A stretch of 64,000 bases of DNA from Actinomadura violacea (GTDB taxonomy: Bacteria; Actinomycetota; Actinomycetes; Streptosporangiales; Streptosporangiaceae), in contig NZ_JAGEPF010000032.1 in the NCBI RefSeq assembly GCF_017573465.1, positions 62,001-126,000 on the forward strand, written 5' to 3'. The notes under the pieces were generated by a model, which was not told the DNA's origin, made no database searches, and worked only from the letters and a program-made list of their open reading frames with translations. The translations under genes and the position numbers were made by a program. Positions 8,519-17,605 of the stretch are shown here, piece by piece (positions within the stretch are counted from its first letter, which is position 1; each line of letters begins with the position of its first letter).

Positions 8519-9148
8519 TCAGCTCCTCGCGGTCCGCTCGTCGTCGAGGTCGTCGTCCCGGTCGCCGGCGCGCGGGCCGGGGACCCGGACGTCCGCGTCG
8601 GGGGCGGTGCGCTGCTCGGGCACCGACAGCAGGTCCTCGAAGAGGGCGCGGTAGTGCACCATGGCCTGCCGCAGTTCCTCGGTGGAGGCCTGCCCGCCGG
8701 CGGCGCGCTCGCCGATGTCGCGGCCGCGCCGGTAGTGGTCGAGGGTGCGGCCGTGCTCCACCGACAGGTGCGCGGCCTTCTCCTCGAACCCGGTGGTGGG
8801 GTAGCCGCGCTCGCCCATCACGACGCCGACCAGGCGGTCGGCCTGCTCCACCGCGGACTCGGGGGCGTCGACGAAGCGCTCCTGGACGCGCACCCACTGC
8901 TCGCGGTACTGCTCGCGGCGCCGCGGGTCCAGGTCGTGCAGCTCCAGCTCGCGGTGGCGCCGCTCGCGGTCGAGCAGCTCCCGCTCGGCGGCGGCGCGGC
9001 CGCCCCGCTGCCGGACGACCCGGTCGTACTCGGGGCCGAAGCGCCTCTTCAGCCGATGCGTCCGCGCCCGCGTCCAGGCGAGGAACGCGAGCGCGGCGAC
9101 GGCGGCGACGATGATCACGGCGATGACGACCATCACTGCGGTCGACAT
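8519..9148 (-). CDS. Membrane-anchored hypothetical protein
   Basis: 209 residues. One N-terminal transmembrane helix (about residues 4-25, VMVVIAVIIVAAVAALAFLA) is followed by a basic stretch and then an Arg/Glu-rich helical cytoplasmic domain. The core is REQWVRVQERFVDAPESAV, then an ADRLV and RGYP region, and MVHYRALFEDLL. It is homologous over this core with the next gene, which lacks the membrane anchor. The tail after residue 180 is acidic and low in complexity. Function unknown; the paired anchored and soluble forms suggest a complex, which is inference. Confidence 0.72.
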   Translation of the reverse strand: MSTAVMVVIAVIIVAAVAALAFLAWTRARTHRLKRRFGPEYDRVVRQRGGRAAAERELLDRERRHRELELHDLDPRRREQYREQWVRVQERFVDAPESAVEQADRLVGVVMGERGYPTTGFEEKAAHLSVEHGRTLDHYRRGRDIGERAAGGQASTEELRQAMVHYRALFEDLLSVPEQRTAPDADVRVPGPRAGDRDDDLDDERTARS

Positions 9149-9234
9149 TGTCTGTCCTCCAACGTGCGTCGGATCGAATGGAGCGCCGATGCCCGGACAG
9201 ACGCGGTCGAAACAGTCCTAAAGGAGAAACCCTC

Positions 9235-11373
9235 CTAAGGGGTGCGGGGGCCTTGCGCGGAGAAGACGCAGACCAGGTGCCCGACCCGGCGCCGGCCCGT
9301 CAGGCCCGCCTGCTCCAGCAGCACCAGTCCCCGCAGGTCGCGGGGGCGGGCGCACGCGACGACGACCCCGGCCCGCCGCACCGCGTCCCGCACGTCGGCG
9401 GGCTGCGGCTTCCATCCGCCCGGCCGCCGCACCGCCGCGGTCAGCACGCGCCGGTCGTCGACGAACCGGGCCGGAACCGGCAGGTTCCGGAGGTAGTGGG
9501 TGTTGGGGTCGGCCGCGTGCACGCGCGCCGTGAGCAGCGGCACCGCCCGCATGTAGCCCGCCGGCATCACCACCACGCCGCCGGTCCGGGCCAGCTCGAC
9601 CACCGCGTGCGCCGTCCCGACCTGCGCGGCGGGCAGCTTCCAGGACGGGCGGGACGCGACGATCGAGCCGTCCTTCGCCGACCAGACCGGGGTCCCGCCC
9701 GCGATCATCGCGACCGCCAGGGCGGCGGCCGGGAGCGCCGCGGCGAGCACGCCGAGCGCCGCCGCGCCGCCGGCGCGCGCCCCGGCGGGCAGGGGGATCC
9801 GCACGGTCGCGAGCAGGCCGATCAGCACGGGCGCGGGCACGATCCACATCGTCCGCCACAGCACCTGGCCCGCGCCCGTCGCGTCCGCCGCGAGGTGCAG
9901 GACGCCCGGCAGCAGGAGCAGGCTGATCACCGCGGCGATGCCGGCGCCGATGAGCGCGGGGACGCCGCGCCGCGCCGTCCACGGCGCCAGCCACAGCGCG
10001 CAGCCCGCGAGCACGCCCGGCACGGAGTACAGCAGGACCCACCGGAAGTCGTCGGAGGCGTCGCCGACGAACCCGGTGACGCTGGTGTCGTGGTGCTGGA
10101 GCGCCACCACCAGGCCCGCCGCGAGGGGATAGACCGGCGCGACGCAGGCGCCCAGCCCGGTCCGGACCCGGCCGGAGGCGATCAGCGGGACCGCCGCGGC
10201 GCCGGCGGCCAGCGGCAGGACGAACGCGGCCGAGGAGGTCAGCCCGGTCGCCGCGACCCCGCAGGCGGCGAGCATCACCAGGTCGCCGCGCCGGCGCCGT
10301 TCCGCCCACCGGGTGAGGTGGACGTACAGCAGCGGGACGAGCGCCGACACCATCACGGCCTTGCCCTGCCACATCCGCAGCAGGTGGAACGAGCCGAGCG
10401 ACGCGGGGCCGAGCCCGGACCACAGCAGGTACACCGCCGCGACCGCGAAGCACGCGGCGGCGCGGCGCGGCGCCCAGGCGCGGCACAGCCGCCACGCGGC
10501 CAGCACCGCGATGAAGGTCACGACCGGCAGCAGCACGAAGTAGACGAAGGACGCCGCCGGGACGCCGGCGATCCGCGCGAGCGCCCCGGCGAGGACCTCG
10601 ATCGAGGAGACGGGCGGCTCGCCCGCGACGGGCCCGGTCTTCCCCGAGGTGAAGATGACGTCCTCGAACGGGATGCGGCCGAGCGCGGCCGTCGCGACCG
10701 ACCGGGAGACGAAGTAGGCGTCGTCGCCGTCGGAGTTGACGACGAACAGCGAGGCGGCCGAGAATCCGGCGGCGGTGGCGAGCGCGAGCGGCGTCCCCCA
10801 CCGGCTCGTCCGGGGTTCGGCGGGTTCGTCCGCGCCGGGCTCGCGCGCGTCCGGCCCGTTCCCGTCGGGCTCGTCCGCGCCGGGCTCGTCCTGGCCGCGT
10901 TCGCGGACGGGTGGCGCGGGGGCCCGGCGGAGCAGCAGGCAGGCGGCGGACGCGGCGACGGAGACCAGGCCGAACACCCACGCGCCCCACCACGGGGTCC
11001 CGGACGTGTGCAGGCCCGCGCAAGCGCCCGCCGCGATCCCCGCCACGACGGCCACCAAAGCGAGGGCGCGCGGGGGAGAGGGGGACCGCGGCGCGGGCGG
11101 CTCCGGCCACAGCGGCCGCCCGCCCCGGCCGTTCCGCCGCCGGTGCAGCGCCCACACGGCCGCTATCGCCGCGGACACGGCGGCCCAGCAGGCGAGCAGC
11201 GCCCAGGTCGGCGGCCGCAGCACCAGGCCGGCGTGGTAGACGACCGTCCACACCGCGAACAGCAGGACGGCGGCGTCGACCGCCCGGTCCACGCCGCGTT
11301 CCGCGCGGCCCGGTGCCGGTGCCGGTGCCGTGCGGCCGGGCCCGCGGACGGCGGGCCCCCTTGACTTGATCAT
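9235..11373 (-). CDS. Large polytopic membrane protein (possibly DUF6077-like)
   Basis: 712 residues from ATG 11373, with GGGGGA upstream; longer readings run into non-coding sequence. About thirteen hydrophobic segments are spread between residues 30 and 560, followed by a soluble C-terminal part of about 150 residues. The segment NSDGDDAYFVSRS around residue 215 follows a Glu/Asp/Pro-rich linker and resembles the acidic loop of GT-C-type glycosyltransferases. I recall a similar layout in the DUF6077 group, but this is memory and not a search. Role in cell-surface polymer biology is possible only. The gene is monocistronic. Confidence 0.7.
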   Translation of the reverse strand: MIKSRGPAVRGPGRTAPAPAPGRAERGVDRAVDAAVLLFAVWTVVYHAGLVLRPPTWALLACWAAVSAAIAAVWALHRRRNGRGGRPLWPEPPAPRSPSPPRALALVAVVAGIAAGACAGLHTSGTPWWGAWVFGLVSVAASAACLLLRRAPAPPVRERGQDEPGADEPDGNGPDAREPGADEPAEPRTSRWGTPLALATAAGFSAASLFVVNSDGDDAYFVSRSVATAALGRIPFEDVIFTSGKTGPVAGEPPVSSIEVLAGALARIAGVPAASFVYFVLLPVVTFIAVLAAWRLCRAWAPRRAAACFAVAAVYLLWSGLGPASLGSFHLLRMWQGKAVMVSALVPLLYVHLTRWAERRRRGDLVMLAACGVAATGLTSSAAFVLPLAAGAAAVPLIASGRVRTGLGACVAPVYPLAAGLVVALQHHDTSVTGFVGDASDDFRWVLLYSVPGVLAGCALWLAPWTARRGVPALIGAGIAAVISLLLLPGVLHLAADATGAGQVLWRTMWIVPAPVLIGLLATVRIPLPAGARAGGAAALGVLAAALPAAALAVAMIAGGTPVWSAKDGSIVASRPSWKLPAAQVGTAHAVVELARTGGVVVMPAGYMRAVPLLTARVHAADPNTHYLRNLPVPARFVDDRRVLTAAVRRPGGWKPQPADVRDAVRRAGVVVACARPRDLRGLVLLEQAGLTGRRRVGHLVCVFSAQGPRTP

Positions 11374-11593
11374 GCGTCCCCCGAGAGCGATGGCTTGCCG
11401 GCCTTTGCCTCTTACTTGTCCGCACGGGCGCGATCGCTTCTCGCGCCCGCGGGCTTGATCTTGTTGCGTAGGACGCCCGGCCGTCTGGGCCGGTTGGCCG
11501 CGGGCGGCCGATTGCTGGAGGTTCGCTGAAGGGAAGCTGGACGACTCGCCGGTCATCGTCCGTCGAGGGGCAATAAGTCCGGATTTACTGCGC

Positions 11594-11608
11594 CGTGCAC
11601 GGTGCACG
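11594..11608. promoter_or_regulatory. Palindrome in a divergent intergenic region
   Basis: CGTGCAC-G-GTGCACG, perfect seven-base arms, lies in the 289-base gap between the large membrane protein and the small membrane protein starting at 11663. An operator is plausible, but nothing else supports it. Confidence 0.25.
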
Positions 11609-11662
11609 TGTTCTGATGGACCGGTACCGGAAGGGCGCGCGTTCGATGGGATGTGATGCGCG

Positions 11663-12136
11663 GTGCGCCACGCGTTCGGCTTCGTCCTCGGCGTCCTGCT
11701 GACCCCCGCGCTGGCGTACGGCGCCGCCTGGGGCTTCGTGCAGGGCGGCCAGTCCTTCGACGGGACCGGGCAGGAGATCACCGACCGCACCCGCATCTAC
11801 GGTGCCTTCGCGCTGCTCGCCGCCGTCGGCCTGGTGATGGGCGTGATCATCGTGGCCCGCTGGGCGTCGCCGCTCGTCTCGCTCGTGCCCGCGCTCGCGC
11901 TGCTCGGCTTCTCGGTCGCGTTCCTCCTCGACCCGGGCCGCGTCCTGGACCTGCCGTCCAAGGTGCCGCCGTCGGGCGACATGGACGAGGGGCTGCGCAC
12001 GCTGCTCGGCTCCGGCGTCTACGCGATGATGGGCTTCGCGCTGCTGATGCCGACCTGGGCGCCGCGCCGCTGGGGCTCCGGCCGCCGCGACGACGAGGCC
12101 GCCGACGTGGACTTCTACTCCGCCGCGGGCCGCTGA
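11663..12136 (+). CDS. Conserved four-helix membrane protein of unknown function
   Basis: 157 residues from GTG 11663. Four hydrophobic stretches are visible (residues 5-28, 45-66, 70-90, 112-130). The second and third are separated by a short loop with ARW. A DPGRVLDLPSKVPPSGDMDEG loop precedes the last helix, and the tail is hydrophilic and ends in DVDFYSAAGR. Similar small integral proteins are widespread in Streptosporangiales and streptomycetes without known function. It stands alone and ends before a convergent terminator. Confidence 0.65.
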   Translation: MRHAFGFVLGVLLTPALAYGAAWGFVQGGQSFDGTGQEITDRTRIYGAFALLAAVGLVMGVIIVARWASPLVSLVPALALLGFSVAFLLDPGRVLDLPSKVPPSGDMDEGLRTLLGSGVYAMMGFALLMPTWAPRRWGSGRRDDEAADVDFYSAAGR

Positions 12137-12188
12137 CACCGCCCGCGCCGGCGGGGCGGCCCACCTGCGGGGTCGTCCGCAAGAGAAG

Positions 12189-12219
12189 CGGGCCGGACCC
12201 CCGAGGGAGATCCGGCCCG
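12189..12219. terminator. Convergent terminator hairpin
   Basis: CGGGCCGGA (12189-12197) pairs perfectly with TCCGGCCCG (12211-12219), with a 13-base loop. It sits between the small membrane protein (+) and the ABC substrate-binding protein (-). Confidence 0.75.
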
Positions 12220-12251
12220 TGTTCACCGCCCCCGGCCGGGGGCGCCGTCCG

Positions 12252-13304
12252 TCAGGACTGCTTCGCCTTGGTGACGAACTCGGTCGTGTAGGTCTTAGAC
12301 AGGTCCACCTGGTCCTTCTTGCCCTGCACGTTGGGCGAGAACTGGGCCAGCACGTCCAGCACGTTCTTCGCGCCCTCGGCGGGCATCACGCCGTCGCCGT
12401 TGAACATGCTGATCGAGTCGGTGATCGCCTTCTCGTACAGCTTCGGGTCGCCGCCCGCGTAGTCGGCCGGCATCTTCGCCGCGATCTCCGCCGGCTTGTG
12501 CTGCTTGATCCAGCCGAGCGTCTTGACGAACGCGTTCGCGAGCTTCTGCACCGTCTCGCCGTGCGACTTCACGTACGAGCAGTCCATGTACAGCGAGCTG
12601 GACGGGTACAGCCCGCCGAGCGCCTTGCGGGTGCCGTCCTCGGTGCGCATCTCCACCATGACCTTCGCCTTGCCGGTGCTGACCAGCTTGGCGATGGTCG
12701 GGTCGGTGGTCATGCCGGCGTCGATGCCGCCGTTGTCCAGCGTCGAGATGAACGTCGGGCCGGCGCCCGCCTTCACCGTGGTGTAGTCGGAGGTCTTCAC
12801 GCCGTTGCGGACCGCGAGCGCCCGGGTGATGAAGTCGGTGGACGAGCCCGGGCTGGTCACGCCGAGCTTCTTGCCCTTGAACGCGGCGGGCGAGGCCAGC
12901 GAGCCCGCCTTCTTCGCCGAGACCATCTCCGCCTCGCCGGGCACGTCGGCCATCTGCACGACGCTCTGCACGCACTTGCCCTTGGTCTGCAGGTCGATGG
13001 TGTGGTCGTAGAACCCGACGACGCCCTGCACGTCGCCGGAGATCAGCACGTTCTCGGCCTGCGCGCCGGCCGGCTCGGTGAGCAGCTGGACGTCCAGCCC
13101 CTGCTCCTTGAAGTAGCCGAGCTGCTCGGTGAGCTTGGCGGGCAGGTAGATGACCTTGTCGATGCCGCCGACCATGATCTTGACGGTGCCGCCGTCCTTG
13201 CCGCCGCCGTCCCCGCCGCCGCGCGAGTCGCGGCAGGCCGAGACGGACAGGGCGGTGAGGGCGGCGACCGCGGCGGCGGTCACGCGGATCGGGGTGGTGC
13301 GCAT
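12252..13304 (-). CDS. ABC transporter substrate-binding lipoprotein (SsuA/NMT1 type)
   Basis: 350 residues. A lipoprotein signal is clear: positive start, hydrophobic core, lipobox LSVSAC with Cys at about 24, then a Gly/Asp-rich linker. The mature part has the periplasmic-binding fold of the nitrate/sulfonate/thiamine-precursor group (KIMVGGIDKVIYLPAKLTEQ start, FYDHTIDLQTKGK, KKLGVTSPGSSTDF, NGGIDAGMTTDP). It captures the ligand outside the membrane for the permease and ATPase encoded directly downstream in the order 13354 and 14261. Ligand class (sulfonate, nitrate, pyrimidine or aromatic) cannot be fixed. Confidence 0.88.
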   Translation of the reverse strand: MRTTPIRVTAAAVAALTALSVSACRDSRGGGDGGGKDGGTVKIMVGGIDKVIYLPAKLTEQLGYFKEQGLDVQLLTEPAGAQAENVLISGDVQGVVGFYDHTIDLQTKGKCVQSVVQMADVPGEAEMVSAKKAGSLASPAAFKGKKLGVTSPGSSTDFITRALAVRNGVKTSDYTTVKAGAGPTFISTLDNGGIDAGMTTDPTIAKLVSTGKAKVMVEMRTEDGTRKALGGLYPSSSLYMDCSYVKSHGETVQKLANAFVKTLGWIKQHKPAEIAAKMPADYAGGDPKLYEKAITDSISMFNGDGVMPAEGAKNVLDVLAQFSPNVQGKKDQVDLSKTYTTEFVTKAKQS

Positions 13305-13353
13305 GGTGGTTCTCCTGGTCGTGCGGGGGGTGGGGGTGGGATCAGGCCGCGGG

Positions 13354-14271
13354 TCAGATCTGCGGGTCGGCTCCGGCGGCCGGCGGGCGCCAGCGCAGCA
13401 GCCGGCCCTCGACCACGGTGAGCAGCCACTCGGCGAGCAGCGCCAGCACCGTGATGATGATCATTCCGGCGTAGATGCCGGCCGAGTCGAAGGTGCCCTG
13501 GGAGTGGTTGATGAGCAGGCCGAGGCCCTTGTCGGCGCCGCTGTACTCGCCGACGATCGCGCCGATGATCGCGAACCCGAACGCCGAGTGCAGCGAGGCG
13601 AGGATCCACGAGGTGGCGCTCGGCACCACGATCGTCCACAGCACCTGCATCCGGCCGGCGCCGAGGATCCGGGCGTTGTTCACCAGGTTCCGGTCGACCT
13701 CGCGGGCGCCCTGGAAGGCGTTGAAGAACACCGCGAAGAACACCAGCACGAACGCGGTCGCGATCTTGGACTCCATGCCGAGCCCGAACCAGATCACGAA
13801 CAGCGAGGCCAGGATGATCCGCGGGATCGCGTTCACCGCCTTGATGAACGGCGCGCACACGTCCGACAGGTAGCGGCTGCGGCCGAGCACGATGCCGAGC
13901 ACCACGCCGCCCGCCGCGCCGAGCACGAAGCCCGCCACCGCCTCCTGCAGGGTGTAGGAGATCTGCTCCCAGATCGAGCCCTGCGAGGTGCCGTCGGTGA
14001 ACCAGCCCGCCAGCCGGTCCCAGATCTTCGACGGCATCGAGTAGTAGAACGGGTCGATCCAGTTGCGGGCGGCCAGCTCCCACGAGCCGAGCCACGCCGC
14101 GACCAGCAGCACGCGGACGCCGTTGACGCCGAGCCTGCGGCGCAGGCCGGCCGAGCGCATCCGCGCGATCGCGGCCGAGTCGTCGGCGGCGCCGGGCGCC
14201 CCGGCGGGCCGGACGGCCTTCCCGGCGGCGGCGGGCCGGGCGGCCTGCGCGGTCTCCGATTCACGCGGCAT
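13354..14271 (-). CDS. ABC transporter permease (SsuC/TauC type)
   Basis: 305 residues with an N-terminal cytoplasmic tail rich in Ala/Pro and six transmembrane helices. The binding-protein-dependent permease signature appears as ARILGAGRMQVLWTIVVPSATSW around residue 205, the EAA loop that contacts the ATPase. Its first 11 bases overlap the end of the ATPase gene, which implies translational coupling in the order ATPase, permease, binding protein. Confidence 0.92.
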   Translation of the reverse strand: MPRESETAQAARPAAAGKAVRPAGAPGAADDSAAIARMRSAGLRRRLGVNGVRVLLVAAWLGSWELAARNWIDPFYYSMPSKIWDRLAGWFTDGTSQGSIWEQISYTLQEAVAGFVLGAAGGVVLGIVLGRSRYLSDVCAPFIKAVNAIPRIILASLFVIWFGLGMESKIATAFVLVFFAVFFNAFQGAREVDRNLVNNARILGAGRMQVLWTIVVPSATSWILASLHSAFGFAIIGAIVGEYSGADKGLGLLINHSQGTFDSAGIYAGMIIITVLALLAEWLLTVVEGRLLRWRPPAAGADPQI

Positions 14272-15118
14272 TGCCGGCGCCCCTCTCCCTGGTGATCTGG
14301 ACCTCTTCGCGCAGCGACTCCCACACCTCGCGGTAGACGTCCAGGAACTCGGCGGTGAGCCGGACCTCCTCGGCGTCGCGCGGCCGCTCCAGCGGCACCG
14401 CGAACGTGCTCTTGATCGTGGCCGGGCCGGCCGTCATCACCACGACCCGGTCGGCGAGGACGAGCGCCTCCTCCAGGTCGTGGGTGACGAACACGACCGC
14501 CGCGCCCGACCCCGACCACAGCCGCAGCAGCTCGTCCTGCATGAGGCCGCGCGTCTGCACGTCCAGTGCCGAGAACGGCTCGTCCATCAGCAGCACCGAC
14601 GGCTCGTTCACCAGGGTCTGGGCGAGCGCGACGCGCTTGCGCATGCCGCCGGACAGCTGGTGCGGGAAGTAGCCCTCGAAGCCGGCGAGGCCGACCCGCT
14701 CGACCCATTCGCGGGCCCGCTCGCGGGCCTCGCGCTTGCCTGCGCCGCGGTAGCGGGGGCCGGTCGCGACGTTGTCCAGGACGGTCCGCCACGGCAGCAC
14801 CGCGTCGGTCTGGAACATGTAGCCGACGCCGTCGGGGATGCCGTCGACGGGCCGGCCGTGCACGAGGGCGTCGCCCTCCGACGCCGGCTCCAGGCCGGAC
14901 ACCAGGGACAGGGTCGTGGACTTCCCGCAGCCGGTCGGGCCGACCACGGCGACGAACTCGCCGGGCCGGACGGTCATGTTCAGGTCGCGGACGGCGGTGT
15001 GCACGCCGCCGCCGGACGAGCGGAAGCGCTTGGTCGCGCCCCGCAGCTCGATGACGGGATCGCCCGTGTTCACGCGGCCGTCGTCCGCGTTCTCGGGGGT
15101 GGTTGCTCGCTTGGGCAT
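14261..15118 (-). CDS. ABC transporter ATP-binding protein (SsuB/TauB type)
   Basis: 285 residues. Walker A GPTGCGKST is near residue 60, the Q-loop follows in YMFQTDAVLPWR, the signature is LSGGMRKRVALAQ, and Walker B is VLLMDEPFSALD with H-loop FVTHDLEEA. The MFQTDAVLPWRTV block is typical of nitrate/sulfonate/taurine-type importers. It is the first gene of the three-gene importer and is divergent from a DcuS/CitA-like sensor kinase across 158 bases, so the two-component system could control it; this is inference. Confidence 0.94.
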   Translation of the reverse strand: MPKRATTPENADDGRVNTGDPVIELRGATKRFRSSGGGVHTAVRDLNMTVRPGEFVAVVGPTGCGKSTTLSLVSGLEPASEGDALVHGRPVDGIPDGVGYMFQTDAVLPWRTVLDNVATGPRYRGAGKREARERAREWVERVGLAGFEGYFPHQLSGGMRKRVALAQTLVNEPSVLLMDEPFSALDVQTRGLMQDELLRLWSGSGAAVVFVTHDLEEALVLADRVVVMTAGPATIKSTFAVPLERPRDAEEVRLTAEFLDVYREVWESLREEVQITRERGAGNAA

Positions 15119-15276
15119 GGCGGAACCGTAGGGATGTGGCCCCCGTCACCGGAACCCTTGCCCGCGATGTGCTCGCAAGCCGCGAATTCCCACGTTGAGC
15201 GCGTATTCCGTGCTTCTGCTCATTTTGCTCGCCGGGGTCTGGGCGGCAGGGCCCGGCGTGACGTACGGTGCGGGTC

Positions 15277-16896
15277 ATGTCCGTCCGGCCCCGCATCCCC
15301 TTCGCCCGGCAGGTCCTGATCCTGCAGGTGGGCGTGGTCGTCGTCGTGGCCTGCCTCGGCTACGGGCTGGTCGCCTGGATGCTGGACGGCGAGCTGCGCG
15401 ACCAGTACGGCCAGCGGGCCCTCACCGTCGCGCGCGCCGTCGCCGTCGACCCGCAGATCGACGCCGCGGTCGCCGCCGGCGACCCCGGGCACGTCGTGCA
15501 GGAGCGCGCCGAGCGCGTCCGGATCCGCACCGGCGCGCTGTTCGTCGTGGTGACCGACCGGCGCGGCATCCGGTACTCGCACCCGACGCTGGGCGAGGTC
15601 GGCCGGCGGGTCAGCACCGACCCGTCGGAGGCGCTCGCCGGGCACGAGGTCGTCAACGTCGAGCGCGGCACGCTCGGCCTGTCGGCGCGCGGCAAGGTCC
15701 CGCTGTACGGGCCGCAGGGCGGCGTGCTCGGCGAGGTCAGCGTCGGTTTCGACGCCGGCGCGATCGACCAGGAACTCGATCACCTGCTGCGCGACCTCAC
15801 GCTGTTCATCGCCGGCGCCGTGCTGCTCGGCGTGCTGGCCTCCGCCGCGATCGGCCGCCGGCTGAAGCGCCAGACGCTCGGCCTGGAGCCCTACGAGCTG
15901 GCCGAGCTGGTGCAGGAGCGGGAGGCGGTCCTGCACGGGGTCGGCGAGGGCGTGGTGGCGGTCGACACCGCGGGCCGCGTCGCGGTCTGCAACGACGAGG
16001 CGTCCCGGCTCCTCGGCGCCGCCCCCGAGCGCGGCGCGGCCGCGGCCGGGCTCGTCCCGGAGGGGACGCTGCGGGACGTGCTGACCGGCCGCCGCGAGGC
16101 CGCGAACCTGTTCGTCACCGCCGGGGAGCGGGTGCTGGTGGTGAACCGGCGGGAGGTCCGCCGCGACGGCCGCGACCTCGGCGCCGTGGTCACCCTGCGC
16201 GACCGCACCGACCTGGAGACCCTGGCCCGCGAGCTGGACTCGGTCAGCACCCTGTTCGACGCGCTGCGCGCGCAGCGGCACGAGTACGCCAACCGGCTGC
16301 ACACGCTGTCCGGGCTGCTCCAGCTCGGGCACGCCGAGGAGGCCGCCGGCTACCTCGGCGCGCTGATGGACGACGAGGTGGGCCGGCTGCCCGCCGCGGA
16401 GGAGCTGCCCGACCCGCTCACCGACCCCTACCTGCGGGCGTTCCTGGCGGCCAAGTCGGCCGTCGCCGCGGAGAAGGGCGTCCGGCTGGACATCGGCGCG
16501 GCGAGCTACGTGCCCGGCCGGGTCGCCGAGCCGCTGGACGTGACGACGGTGGTCGGCAACCTCGTCGACAACGCCGTCGAGGCGGCGCGGCTGGGCGGGC
16601 GGCGCCCGGCGCGGGTCGAGGTGGAGCTGCTCGGCGACGGCGGCGACCTGCACGTCACCGTCGCCGACTCGGGCGACGGGCTGCCGGAGGGGCTGCGCGA
16701 GGCGGTGTTCGACGACGGCGTGTCCACCCGGGAGGCGGCGGGCGGGCGCTCGCGTGGGCTCGGCCTCGGGCTCGCGCGCCGCACGGCCCGCGCCCGCGAC
16801 GGCGACGTCGCTTTCGTCGACCCCGGCGGGGACGGGACGGGCGCGGTCGCGGTCGCCCGCCTGCCCGGGGTCCTCGGCGCGGAGGCGCCGCGGTGA
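15277..16896 (+). CDS. Sensor histidine kinase, DcuS/CitA family
   Basis: 539 residues from ATG 15277 (GTG 15268 is in frame). A TACGGT -10-like hexamer ends eight bases before the ATG, so the message may be leaderless. Layout: transmembrane helix at about 10-30, an extracytoplasmic PASp sensor to about 165 (GDPGHVVQERAE, RGIRYSHP), a second helix at about 170-190, a cytoplasmic PAS, then the DcuS-type H-box QRHEYANRLH with the phospho-acceptor His. N-box NLVDNAVEAA and G-boxes DSGDGLPEG and GLGLGLARR follow. Such kinases sense citrate or C4-dicarboxylates, but no dicarboxylate carrier is adjacent. Confidence 0.92.
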   Translation: MSVRPRIPFARQVLILQVGVVVVVACLGYGLVAWMLDGELRDQYGQRALTVARAVAVDPQIDAAVAAGDPGHVVQERAERVRIRTGALFVVVTDRRGIRYSHPTLGEVGRRVSTDPSEALAGHEVVNVERGTLGLSARGKVPLYGPQGGVLGEVSVGFDAGAIDQELDHLLRDLTLFIAGAVLLGVLASAAIGRRLKRQTLGLEPYELAELVQEREAVLHGVGEGVVAVDTAGRVAVCNDEASRLLGAAPERGAAAAGLVPEGTLRDVLTGRREAANLFVTAGERVLVVNRREVRRDGRDLGAVVTLRDRTDLETLARELDSVSTLFDALRAQRHEYANRLHTLSGLLQLGHAEEAAGYLGALMDDEVGRLPAAEELPDPLTDPYLRAFLAAKSAVAAEKGVRLDIGAASYVPGRVAEPLDVTTVVGNLVDNAVEAARLGGRRPARVEVELLGDGGDLHVTVADSGDGLPEGLREAVFDDGVSTREAAGGRSRGLGLGLARRTARARDGDVAFVDPGGDGTGAVAVARLPGVLGAEAPR

Positions 16897-16939
16897 TCGG
16901 GCGCGGAGGCGCCGCGGTGCGGGCGAAGGGGGCGGCGCG

Positions 16940-17605
16940 GTGATCGGCGTGCTGGTGGTGGACGACGACTTCCGGGTCGCGCAGGTGCACGCCGGATTCG
17001 TGGCGGGCCTGCCCGGCTTCGCCGTCACGGGCCTCGCGCACACCGCCGCGGAGGCCCGCTCGATGGCCGCCGAGCTGGCGCCCGACCTGGTGCTGCTGGA
17101 CGTCTACCTGCCCGACGAGCCGGGCCTGGCGCTGCTGCCCGAGCTGTCCGCGGACGTGATCATGGCGACGGCGGCGGCGGACCCCGGCGTCGTCCGGGAG
17201 GCGCTCGCGGGCGGCGCGCTGCACTACCTGATCAAGCCGTTCACCGCCGCCGCGCTCGGCGAGCGGCTCGCCGCCTACGCCCGCTACCGGGCGGCGCTGG
17301 CCGGCGGGAGCGAGCTGTCGCAGGCGGCGCTCGACGGCGCGCTGCGCACCCTGTACGCGCCGCTGCACGCCGAGCCGGCCGCGCCGAAGGGCCGGTCGCC
17401 GGTGACGACGCGGCTGATCACCGAGGCGCTGCGGGCGGCGGACGAGCCGCGCTCGGCGGCCGAGGTCGCCGACCTGGTCGGGATCTCCCGCGCGACCGCG
17501 CAGCGCTACCTCGCCGGGCTCGCGGAGGCCGGCCGGGTCGTGGTGACGCTGCGCTACGGTGCGACGGGCCGTCCCGAGCACCAGTACGCGTGGTCGCCGC
17601 GGTAG
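16940..17605 (+). CDS. Response regulator, CitB/DcuR family
   Basis: 221 residues from GTG 16940. The receiver domain has the acidic pair in VDDDF, the phospho-acceptor Asp in LLDVYLPDEPG near residue 54, and Lys in YLIKPFT near 100. The C-terminal half is an HTH of the CitB/DcuR type (SAAEVADLVGISRATAQRYLAGL), ending in the characteristic RYGATGRPEHQY segment. It is 43 bases downstream of its kinase, so the two form an operon. Its last 52 bases overlap the 3' end of the convergent ABC ATPase gene. Confidence 0.92.
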   Translation: MIGVLVVDDDFRVAQVHAGFVAGLPGFAVTGLAHTAAEARSMAAELAPDLVLLDVYLPDEPGLALLPELSADVIMATAAADPGVVREALAGGALHYLIKPFTAAALGERLAAYARYRAALAGGSELSQAALDGALRTLYAPLHAEPAAPKGRSPVTTRLITEALRAADEPRSAAEVADLVGISRATAQRYLAGLAEAGRVVVTLRYGATGRPEHQYAWSPR

